From assembly GCA_963743875.1 (NCBI GenBank), contig CAVURM010000001.1:930001-994000 (forward strand): DNA of 64,000 nt. The letters run 5' to 3'. How positions within the stretch are numbered: the first letter of the stretch is position 1; every line of letters starts with the position of its first letter. The translations under genes were made by a program, and so were the position numbers. This DNA comes from RHKX01 sp963743875. GTDB taxonomy: Bacteria; Actinomycetota; Thermoleophilia; Solirubrobacterales; 70-9. This document shows, piece after piece, positions 16,594 through 23,961 of this stretch. The notes under the pieces were generated by a model that worked only from the letters and a program-made list of their open reading frames with translations, was not told the origin of the DNA and did not search any database.

Positions 16594-18723
16594 ATGCGCT
16601 TCTACGAATACGAATCACGCCGAATCGTCGAGCGGGCCGGAATCCCGGTCACCAAGTACGGGTTCTGCACGACCGCCGACGAGGCGCGGGAGGCTGCCGC
16701 TGAGATCGGCGGCTCGGTCGTGGTCAAGTCACAGGTTCTGACCGGCGGCCGGATGAAGGCCGGCGGAGTCAAGTTCGCCGACAGCCCTGAAGAGGCCGCC
16801 GAGCACGCGCTCGCGATCCTCGACCTCGAGATCGGCGGGCACATGCCGGTCGGCGTCCTCGTCGACCCCAGGGCGGAGGTCGAGCAGGAGTACTACGCGG
16901 CCGTCCTCTGGGACCTGCGCGCCCGGCGGCCGATGATGCTGTTCAGCGACATGGGCGGAATCGACATCGAGCAGGTCGCGGAGGAGCATCCCGACCACGT
17001 CGGACGCGCCCACCTCGCCAACCTTCGCGAGATCGCCGATTTCCAGGCCAAGGAGGCCGTCGCCCGTTGCGGCATGACCGGCAAGGAGCTGACCCGGGCG
17101 ACGATGATCCTCGCCCGCCTCGCCCGCCTTCAACGCGACTACGACATGACCCTGGCCGAGATCAACCCGGTCGCCCGCCTCGCCGACGGCTCGTTCGTCG
17201 CGCTCGACGCCCACATGGAGATGGAGGACGAGGCCGTCGGCCGCCACAAGAAGATGCTGACCGAGATCGGCGTCGACCTGAGCGAGCCGCGCGAGATGTA
17301 CGAGCCCAGCGAGTTCGAGCGCAATGTGAAGGCGATCGACGCCGCCGACCATCGCGGGGTCATCCAGGGCAAGGACCACGGCTTCACCGGCAACATCGGC
17401 CTCGTGATCGGGGCCGGAGGCGGCTCGCTGACGCTCACCGACGCGGTGCGCAGCCAGGGCGGCAAGCCGGCCAACTACGCCGAGATCGGCGGCAACCCGT
17501 CAGTCGCGAAGTCCTGCGGCCTCGCCAAGGAGGTCCTGCAGAAGGACGGGGTCGAGAAGATCGCGGTGATGATGTCGATCGTCTCCAACACCCGCGTCGA
17601 CATCGTTGCCCGCGGCGTGATCAAGGCGTGCCTCGAGCTCGGCAAGGACCCGGCCGAGACGATCGCGATCTTCCGCATCCCCGGCGCCTGGGAGGACGAG
17701 GGTTACAAGATCCTCGACAAGTACGGGGTCGAATACTGCGACCGCAGCGTCTCGATGTGGGAGGCCGCCGGGCGGGCGGTCGCCAAGGTTCAGGGGGAAA
17801 AAATGTCGGCCATCTCCGTACTACTCAACGAGGACTTCACCTTCATCGTCCAGGGCATCACCGGGCGCGAGGCCGTGAACCTGACCCGCGAGTGTCTCGA
17901 CTTCGGTTCGAAGATCGTCGGCGGTGTCACCCCGGGCCGCAAGGGCCGCGAGGTCCACGGCGTGCCCGTATTCGACACCGTCGAGCAGGCCGTCGCCCAC
18001 CACGGCAAGCCGATCGACGGCGCCGTCGCCACGGTCCCCCCCGCCTTCACCAAGGACGCGGTGATGGAGGCGATCGAGAACGGGATCAAGCTGATCGTCG
18101 TCGTCACCGAGCGGATCCCCCGCAGGGACGTCGCCGAGATGGTCGAGCTCGCCAACCTGCGCGGTGCTCGGATAATCGGGCCCAACTGCCTCGGCCTGAT
18201 CACCCCCGGCGTCGCCAAGATGGGCGGCATCGGCGGCCCCGCGAAGGATGCCGCCAAGGCCTACGTCGCCGGATCGGTCGGCGTGATGAGCCGCTCGGGA
18301 GGCATGACTACCGAGATCTCATCCACCCTGACCGCTGCCGGCCTGGGCATCTCGACCGCGATCTCGATCGGCGGGGACGCGATCATCGGCTCCACCTACG
18401 CCGAGTTGATGCCGCTGTTCGAGGCCGATGAACAGACCGAGGCAATCGTCATCTACACCGAGCCCGGCGGCCGCATGGAGGCCGAACTGGTCGAGTGGCG
18501 CGACGAGGCCGGTTCGAGGATGCCGATCGTCGCCTTCATGGCGGGACGCTTCATGGACGACGAGGAGATGAAGGGCATGAGCTTCGGCCACGCCGGCACG
18601 ATCGTCGAAGGCGTCGAGGATTCGGCGACCGAGAAGATCGCCAGACTCGAGGCGGCCGGAATCCCGGTCGTAGAGCGGATCGACGAGATCCCCGAGCGCG
18701 TCAAGGGGCTGCTGGGCCGATGA
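16594..18723 (+). CDS. Succinyl/malyl-CoA synthetase with beta and alpha subunits fused in one frame
   Basis: 709 residues. Residues 1-395 are a SucC-like beta subunit (ATP-grasp: MRFYEYESRRIVERAGIPV, VVKSQVLTGGRMKAGGVK, MTLAEINPVA, then a CoA-ligase domain with YAEIGGNPS). Residues 404-709 are a SucD-like alpha subunit (FIVQGITGREA, IVGGVTPGRKG, IGPNCLGLITPG, GVMSRSGGMT, and the phosphohistidine motif FGHAGTIVEG). The two subunits are normally separate genes. The join at 17793-17805 reads AGGGGGAAAAAATG, a good SD and in-frame ATG (17803), so alpha might also be made alone. The beta-alpha order excludes acetate-CoA ligase (alpha-beta). Malate, succinate or citrate are possible substrates; malate is attractive next to the malyl-CoA lyase cluster. 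Confidence 0.85.
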   Translation: MRFYEYESRRIVERAGIPVTKYGFCTTADEAREAAAEIGGSVVVKSQVLTGGRMKAGGVKFADSPEEAAEHALAILDLEIGGHMPVGVLVDPRAEVEQEYYAAVLWDLRARRPMMLFSDMGGIDIEQVAEEHPDHVGRAHLANLREIADFQAKEAVARCGMTGKELTRATMILARLARLQRDYDMTLAEINPVARLADGSFVALDAHMEMEDEAVGRHKKMLTEIGVDLSEPREMYEPSEFERNVKAIDAADHRGVIQGKDHGFTGNIGLVIGAGGGSLTLTDAVRSQGGKPANYAEIGGNPSVAKSCGLAKEVLQKDGVEKIAVMMSIVSNTRVDIVARGVIKACLELGKDPAETIAIFRIPGAWEDEGYKILDKYGVEYCDRSVSMWEAAGRAVAKVQGEKMSAISVLLNEDFTFIVQGITGREAVNLTRECLDFGSKIVGGVTPGRKGREVHGVPVFDTVEQAVAHHGKPIDGAVATVPPAFTKDAVMEAIENGIKLIVVVTERIPRRDVAEMVELANLRGARIIGPNCLGLITPGVAKMGGIGGPAKDAAKAYVAGSVGVMSRSGGMTTEISSTLTAAGLGISTAISIGGDAIIGSTYAELMPLFEADEQTEAIVIYTEPGGRMEAELVEWRDEAGSRMPIVAFMAGRFMDDEEMKGMSFGHAGTIVEGVEDSATEKIARLEAAGIPVVERIDEIPERVKGLLGR

Positions 18724-18950
18724 GCGAGCCTGAGCATGGAATCTTCATCGACGTCGAGGTCGACGACTCGATCGTCGACGACGCGGCCCTGTCCGCGAAG
18801 CTCGCCGAGGTGTGCCCGGTCAACATCTTCGCCTCCGACGCCGATCGGGTCACGATCGTTCGCGAGAACCTCGACGAGTGCGTGCTCTGCAACCTCTGCG
18901 TGGACGCCGCTCCCGAGGGCAGCGTCCGCATCGTCAAGCTCTACGAGTAG
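18720..18950 (+). CDS. FixX-like single [4Fe-4S] ferredoxin
   Basis: 76 residues, acidic. Four cysteines: C32 in a CP motif (VCPVNIF) and C54, C57, C60 in CVLCNLC, the CP...CxxCxxC arrangement of FixX and of the C-terminal end of ETF-ubiquinone oxidoreductase. Enough for one [4Fe-4S] cluster. ATGA overlap with the fused CoA-synthetase stop shows translational coupling. A redox partner for a CoA-ester enzyme is possible but the partner is not in this operon. Confidence 0.8.
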   Translation: MSEPEHGIFIDVEVDDSIVDDAALSAKLAEVCPVNIFASDADRVTIVRENLDECVLCNLCVDAAPEGSVRIVKLYE

Positions 18951-18995
18951 CGCGCACGCGTCCGAGTCGGAGCCCCCGCTAGCGTGCCGGGGCCG

Positions 18996-20453
18996 ATGAA
19001 CTTCACCGACGAAGTCCTGAACTCATTCCCGGCGGCGCAGACCGCGCTGGTCGCCGTCGACGAATCGGGTGGTCGCCGAACGTGGGGATTCGGCGAGCTC
19101 TCGGCCCGCTCCGCCGGTCTGGCGGGCGCGCTGGCAGCCCGTGGGGTCGGGCGCGGAGACGTGGTGATGACGCTGATCGGCAATCGGGCGGAGTGGGTGC
19201 TGTCGATGCTGGCGTGCTTCCGGATCGGAGCGGTCGCGCTCCCCTGCAGCACGCAGCTGCGCGAGGGCGACCTGGCGCACCGCATCGCGGTCGCAAATCC
19301 GGCGATCGCATTTGGCGAGGAGCGCTACCTCGAGGAGCTCCCCGGTGGGGTGCCCTACCTGACGCTCACCGAGATTCACGAGATCCTCGACGAGGAGCGA
19401 CCCCAGGCACCCCCCGCCAGACCGGTCGACCTCGACCCCGACGATCCCGCCCTGATCGTCTTCACCTCCGGTACGACCGGGTCGGCGCGTGCGGCGGTTC
19501 ACCCTCACAGGTACCTGTTCGGGCAGAGTGTGCAGGCGGAGCACTGGTTCGGCGCCCGCAGGGGCGAGCTTGCCTGGTGCACCGCGGCGACCGGCTGGTC
19601 GAAGTCGACACGCAACTCGTTCATCGCCGCCTGGCTCGGGGGCGCCGCCGCCTACATCCACGAGGGGCGCTTCGATCCCGACCAACGACTGGCGATCTGC
19701 GAGCGCGAGGGCATCAACGTCCTCTGCCAGGCGCCGACCGAGTACCGGATCCTGGCCAAGCGGACCGAGCTGCGCCCGGTTCCGGGGCTGCGCCGCATGG
19801 TGAGCGCGGGGGAGCCGCTCAACGCCGAGGTGATCCGCGCGTTCCGCGAGGAAATGGGGATGGACATCCACGACGGCTACGGGCAGACCGAAACCGGAGC
19901 ACTGACCGGAGCGTTGACCGGCGGCGAGGTTCGGGACGGCTCGATGGGCCTGCCGCTACCCGGCATCGAACTGCGCGTCGACGACGGAGAGCTGGTCCTC
20001 CGGACCGCAAGCTGCCCGACCTTCTTCAGCCACTACATCGGCGCGGAGCCGTTCGCCGACGAGTGGTGGAGAACGGGCGACCTCGTCTTCGCCGACGACG
20101 GCGGCTATCTCTGGTTCGAGGGCCGCTCCGACGACCTCATCCTCTCGTCCGGCTACCGGATCGGACCGTTCGAGGTTGAGTCCGCGCTGCTTACTCACCC
20201 CGCCGTATCGGAGGCAGCCGCGGTCGCCGCCCCCGACCCTGAGCGCGGCTCCGTGGTTCGCGCCGTCGTCGTGCTTCGCTCCGGCGAACCGGGCGACGCG
20301 CTGGTGAGCGAGCTGCAGGAGCACGTCAGGCGCACGACGGCTCCCTACAAGTACCCCCGGATCGTCGAGTTCGCCGACTCGCTGCCGAAGACGGCGAGCG
20401 GCAAGATCAAGCGGGCAGAGCTGCGCACGGGTGGGTCCACGGAGCTCGCGTGA
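18996..20453 (+). CDS. AMP-forming acyl-CoA synthetase (AMP-binding enzyme)
   Basis: About 485 residues of the ANL superfamily, activating a carboxylic acid via acyl-AMP to the CoA thioester. Motifs: A3 VFTSGTTGSARA near residue 150, A5 DGYGQTETG near 290, A7 WWRTGDLVF near 345, A8 FEGRSDDLILSSGYRIGPFEVE, and the C-terminal lysine PKTASGKIKRAEL. The size and the acetyl-/medium-chain-like core fit the medium-chain or acetyl-CoA synthetase branch; the acid is not evident. GTG 18984 is an alternative start. Downstream overlap of 4 bases (GTGA) with the MFS gene. Confidence 0.88.
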   Translation: MNFTDEVLNSFPAAQTALVAVDESGGRRTWGFGELSARSAGLAGALAARGVGRGDVVMTLIGNRAEWVLSMLACFRIGAVALPCSTQLREGDLAHRIAVANPAIAFGEERYLEELPGGVPYLTLTEIHEILDEERPQAPPARPVDLDPDDPALIVFTSGTTGSARAAVHPHRYLFGQSVQAEHWFGARRGELAWCTAATGWSKSTRNSFIAAWLGGAAAYIHEGRFDPDQRLAICEREGINVLCQAPTEYRILAKRTELRPVPGLRRMVSAGEPLNAEVIRAFREEMGMDIHDGYGQTETGALTGALTGGEVRDGSMGLPLPGIELRVDDGELVLRTASCPTFFSHYIGAEPFADEWWRTGDLVFADDGGYLWFEGRSDDLILSSGYRIGPFEVESALLTHPAVSEAAAVAAPDPERGSVVRAVVVLRSGEPGDALVSELQEHVRRTTAPYKYPRIVEFADSLPKTASGKIKRAELRTGGSTELA

Positions 20454-21688
20454 GCCCGACCGCGGAAGGGGCCGCGGCGCCCAGAGCAACCTTCTCGGCC
20501 CTGTTCGCGGTCACGTTGCTGGTCCTGCTCAGCATCGGCGCGACGATCCCCGTCCTGCCCCAGTACGTCAAGGGCCCGATCGGCTCGACCGATCTGGCTG
20601 TCGGGATCGTCGTCGGCGCCTACGCGCTGACCGGGATCGCCTTCCGGCCGCTGGCGGGCAGCATCGCCGACGCCCGGGGTCGCAAGCCCGTGGTGATCGC
20701 CGGCGCCGTGGTCACGGTCGTGGCCAGCCTCCTCTACTTTCTCCCGCTCGGCGTGGTCGGCCTCCTGGTCGCCCGCCTGATTCTCGGCGCCGGCGAGGGC
20801 GTCGTCTACACCGCGAGCTCCGCATGGGTCGTAGACATCACCGATCCGGCGCGGCGCGGGCGGATCATCGGCCTCTACGGCCTCGCGATCTGGGGTGGGC
20901 TCTCGTTCGGCCCGCCGATCGGCGACTTCCTGCACCGGGCGATGGGCTACGAGGCGGTCTGGGCATTCGCCGCGGCCGCACCCCTCGCGGCGGTGATGAT
21001 CGCCCTCCGCATCCCGGAGCCGGCCCGACCGGCCCCGGAGACCGACACGTCGGGGCGGACCCGCCTGCTCGCACCCGAGGCGCTTGGGCCGGGGTTGGCG
21101 ATGACTCTGGCGACACTCGGGTACGCGGCGCTGGCCGGCTTCATCGTGCTCCACCTCGACGATCGCGGGATCGAGCACGGCGCAACGATCTTCACCGCTT
21201 TCGCGCTGACGGTGGTCACCGCTCGGGTCTTCTTCGGCTGGCTCCCCGATCGCTTCGGAGGGGTCCGCTGCGCGATCGGTGCCGGCATGCTCGAGGCGTT
21301 CGGACTGGTGGTGATCGCGCTCGCGCAGAGCCTCCCGGTCGCAGCCGCGGGAGCGGTCGCCGTCGGCGGGGCCTTCTCGCTCATCTTCCCCAGCCTCGTT
21401 CTGTTGGTGATGGACCGCGTGCCTCAGGAGCGGCGGGGGATCGCGATGGGGACGTTCACCGCCTGCTTCGATCTCGGCGTCGGGCTCGGGGCGCCGATCG
21501 CCGGCGCGGCGGCCGTACTCGGCGGCTACGGAGCCGCGTTCGCCGCCGCTGCGGCCGGGGCCGCGGGCGCCAGCACGCTTGTGTTCCTGATCGGCCGGCG
21601 GATGGTCGCCGGCGGCGGCGGATCGCCCCAATCGGCGATGGCCGCGGTCGGCCCTTCCGGCCGGCGACATCTAGAGTCCGAGCGATGA
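20450..21688 (+). CDS. Major facilitator superfamily transporter
   Basis: 412 residues, about twelve predicted membrane helices in two halves. The MFS loop 2-3 signature is present as GSIADARGRKPVVIAG near residue 70, and a second-half counterpart is GWLPDRFGGVRCAIG. The motif RLILGAGEGVVYTASSAW in helix 4 is typical of drug:H+ antiporter-1 exporters. GTG start overlaps the ligase stop (GTGA); ATGA overlap with the next gene. Substrate unknown; the operon suggests organic acids or xenobiotics. Confidence 0.87.
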   Translation: MSPTAEGAAAPRATFSALFAVTLLVLLSIGATIPVLPQYVKGPIGSTDLAVGIVVGAYALTGIAFRPLAGSIADARGRKPVVIAGAVVTVVASLLYFLPLGVVGLLVARLILGAGEGVVYTASSAWVVDITDPARRGRIIGLYGLAIWGGLSFGPPIGDFLHRAMGYEAVWAFAAAAPLAAVMIALRIPEPARPAPETDTSGRTRLLAPEALGPGLAMTLATLGYAALAGFIVLHLDDRGIEHGATIFTAFALTVVTARVFFGWLPDRFGGVRCAIGAGMLEAFGLVVIALAQSLPVAAAGAVAVGGAFSLIFPSLVLLVMDRVPQERRGIAMGTFTACFDLGVGLGAPIAGAAAVLGGYGAAFAAAAAGAAGASTLVFLIGRRMVAGGGGSPQSAMAAVGPSGRRHLESER

Positions 21689-22422
21689 GCACCCCACAAA
21701 GCGTCACGCTTCACGTCCTGCCCCCTTCCCACCCCTCCCACGCCGCAGCGGCCGCACTGGATTACAAGGGGATCGAGTTCGAACGCGTCGAGATGACCGT
21801 CGGCGAGCACAACGAGCAGATGGAGGCGATCTACGGGGAGGGGCTCCGAACCGTTCCGGGAATGGTCGTCGACGGCGAGCCCGTCCACGGATCGCGGGCG
21901 ATCTTCGCCAAGCTCGAGGAGATCGCCCCGGATCCGCCCCTCTTCCCGGAGCCGATCGCCGACGAGGTTCGCGAGGCCGATCGCTGGGGTGACGAGGAGC
22001 TTCAGGATCTGGGTCGGACGCTCGGTTGGGGGGCGCTTCAGTTCCGGCCCGAGGCGCTCGGGACCTTCGGCGGCGGGGAGCCCCTGGATCCCGCCGGGAC
22101 CGACTTCGCGATGAAGTACGTGCGGGCGACCTGGCGCTATCACGGGATCACCGCCGTGCTGCTCGCCGAGCAGCTGGCCGGGATCCCGGAGAAGGTCGGC
22201 CACATCAACCAGCTGGCCGAGGCGGGAGTGATCGGCGGCGAGGCGCCCACCGCGGCCGATCTGCAGATCGGCTCGACGATCCGGGTCCTGATGACGGTCG
22301 GCGACCTCGAGCCGTTGCTCGAGGGCTGCGCCGGAACCGAGATCGCGATGCGCTGGTTCCCCGACTACCCCGGTCACGTACCCGCAGGCGCCTTCCCGGC
22401 CGGTTGGGTTCCGGGCCGATAG
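21685..22422 (+). CDS. Glutathione S-transferase-like protein
   Basis: 245 residues. The N-terminal 80 residues have thioredoxin-fold GST text (VTLHVLPPSHPSHAAAAALDYKG, cis-Pro as TVPGMVVDGEPVHGSRAIFAKLEEI), and the rest is an all-helical C-terminal domain with PTAADLQIGSTIRVLM, the conserved N-cap Asp motif of GSTs. The usual N-terminal catalytic Ser/Tyr/Cys is not obvious. Last gene of the coupled operon 16594-22422 (ATGA overlap). In an organism that probably lacks glutathione it may use another thiol or be non-enzymatic. Confidence 0.75.
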   Translation: MSTPQSVTLHVLPPSHPSHAAAAALDYKGIEFERVEMTVGEHNEQMEAIYGEGLRTVPGMVVDGEPVHGSRAIFAKLEEIAPDPPLFPEPIADEVREADRWGDEELQDLGRTLGWGALQFRPEALGTFGGGEPLDPAGTDFAMKYVRATWRYHGITAVLLAEQLAGIPEKVGHINQLAEAGVIGGEAPTAADLQIGSTIRVLMTVGDLEPLLEGCAGTEIAMRWFPDYPGHVPAGAFPAGWVPGR

Positions 22423-22432
22423 TCCGAGTCGG

Positions 22433-23347
22433 TCAGCCGCCGAGCTGCCGCGGACTGAAGATCGGCTTCAGGTTGGCCTCCACCCGGGAGCGGAGATGCT
22501 CGTAGTCGGGAGGTAGCGAGAGCTTCTCCCCCAGGGACTCCTGCGGCTCGTCGACCGCGAACCCGGGCCCGAGGGTCGCGATCTCGAACAACACCCCGCT
22601 CGGCTCACGGAAGTAGACCGATTTGAAGTAGAAGCGATCGATCACCGGGGTCGGCCTCGCGCCGCCGCTTGCCACGCGCTCACGCCACCGCTCGAGTTCC
22701 TCCGGCGGCGAGGCCCAGGCGACGTGATGGACCGTGCCCGCCCCCTGCATGCCCGGAGCGTCCGGCGGAACGTCATAGCGGATCGACCCGCCCCTGCTCT
22801 CGCCGCGAGCCTCCCAGGTGCCGGCGCCACCCTCGAATCCCAGCTCACCGAGCAGATGCTCGCTCGCCTCCGGGGCGGACGCGTAGGCGCGCACCGCATC
22901 GAATCCCTGGAGGGCGTGCTCTGTCGGCACATCCGGATGCCGAGCGATCAGCGGCTCGTCGGCGACCCGGCTGACCCGCAGTTCATGGCTCAGGCCCTCC
23001 GGGTCGTCGAAGCCGAGCGACTCCCCATCGCGCTCAACGGCGATCCCGCTGTCGGTCAGCCGTTGCGCCCAGAACTCCAGCGATTCGGGTGATCCAACCC
23101 GCCAGATCACCGTGTGGACCATTCCGTCGCCGGCCCGGCCTCGGGGTGCCCCCGGGAATTCGAAGAACGTGATGTCGGAGCCGGCGTGACCCTCTTCGTC
23201 GGAGTAGAAGACGTGGTAGACGCTGGGATCGTCCTGATTGACGGTCTTCTTGACGAGCCGCAGTCCGAGCACTCCGGCGTAGAAGTCGACGTTGTCCTGG
23301 GCGTCGGCGGTGATCGCCGTGATGTGGTGGATGCCTTCGAACTTCAT
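22433..23347 (-). CDS. Ring-cleaving dioxygenase / VOC family (MhqO-like)
   Basis: About 304 residues made of two vicinal-oxygen-chelate repeats. It opens FEGIHHITAITADAQDNVDFY (His metal ligand) and has matching text in the second half (GTVHHVAWASPPEELERW, FREPSGVLFEIATLGPGF with the Glu ligand). This is the layout of MhqO/MhqA-type hydroquinone dioxygenases. I start at ATG 23347, preceded by GAGAGGAAC, not at the upstream in-frame codons inside the divergent marR gene. The divergent MarR regulator resembles the MhqR/MhqO pairing that responds to quinones. Confidence 0.87.
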   Translation of the reverse strand: MKFEGIHHITAITADAQDNVDFYAGVLGLRLVKKTVNQDDPSVYHVFYSDEEGHAGSDITFFEFPGAPRGRAGDGMVHTVIWRVGSPESLEFWAQRLTDSGIAVERDGESLGFDDPEGLSHELRVSRVADEPLIARHPDVPTEHALQGFDAVRAYASAPEASEHLLGELGFEGGAGTWEARGESRGGSIRYDVPPDAPGMQGAGTVHHVAWASPPEELERWRERVASGGARPTPVIDRFYFKSVYFREPSGVLFEIATLGPGFAVDEPQESLGEKLSLPPDYEHLRSRVEANLKPIFSPRQLGG

Positions 23348-23400
23348 CGCGCTCGAGTTCCTCTCGTTTCGCGGGATTGCATGGACGACGAATGCTCTCA

Positions 23401-23437
23401 CAACTATGGTTGCATCGTCAACGACCCCTGATAGGAT
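23401..23437 (+). promoter_or_regulatory. MarR-type operator overlapping a leaderless promoter
   Basis: CAACTATGGTTG (23401-23412) and GTTGCATCGTCAAC (23409-23422) are two overlapping dyads sharing GTTG. TTGCAT (23411-23416) and TAGGAT (23432-23437) make plausible -35 and -10 elements 15 bases apart, placing the marR transcript start at or next to its ATG (23444). The operator covers the -35 and lies between the two divergent genes. Confidence 0.55.
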
Positions 23438-23443
23438 CGGCTG

Positions 23444-23944
23444 ATGCAACCGAATGCCACCAGATCGGCCGAACCCGACAGCCGTCAGCTCGGCGAACTC
23501 GAACTCGCTGCCTGGAGGGGTCTGCTCGTGGCCTACCGGAACATGACCGCGGCGATCGACGGGCGCCTGGAGCGTGAGCACGGGCTGGCCCTCAGCTCCT
23601 ACGAGGTGCTTCTGCTGCTCTCCAAGGCCCCTGACGACTCATTGCGGATGGGAGAGCTTGCCGAGCTGTTGATGCTCAGCCGGAGCGGGCTCACGCGACT
23701 GGTGGACCGGCTCGCGGCACGGGGCTTCGTCGAACGCCACACCTGTCCGAATGATCGACGGGGAACCTACGCCCGGCTCACGGACGCCGGCGTCGAGAAG
23801 CTCGAGCAGGCCAGGCCGACCAATCTCGCCGGCATTCGCGAGCAGTTCCTGAGCCGCCTCGAGGAGGATGACCTCGAGCACCTGGCGAGGATCTGGGACC
23901 GGCTAGCCGCAGTCGACGGCGAAGCCGACCAGTCCGGCTGTTAG
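23444..23944 (+). CDS. MarR family transcriptional regulator
   Basis: 166 residues with the winged-helix MarR core: LALSSYEVLLLLSKAP, recognition helix LMLSRSGLTRLVDRL, and wing VERHTCPNDRRGTYARLTDAG. The Cys in the wing (HTCPNDRR) could be a redox/quinone sensor as in MhqR-type members, but only position supports that. It is divergent from a VOC dioxygenase gene that it probably represses, with a dyad between them, and precedes the YyaL gene by 17 bases. Confidence 0.88.
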   Translation: MQPNATRSAEPDSRQLGELELAAWRGLLVAYRNMTAAIDGRLEREHGLALSSYEVLLLLSKAPDDSLRMGELAELLMLSRSGLTRLVDRLAARGFVERHTCPNDRRGTYARLTDAGVEKLEQARPTNLAGIREQFLSRLEEDDLEHLARIWDRLAAVDGEADQSGC

Positions 23945-23961
23945 TCGGGGTTTCGGCAGCG

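Noticed and set aside
17067..18431. 454-codon plus-strand frame inside the CoA-synthetase
   Set aside because: Out-of-frame shadow with Arg/Pro-heavy text, while the other frame carries all CoA-ligase motifs.
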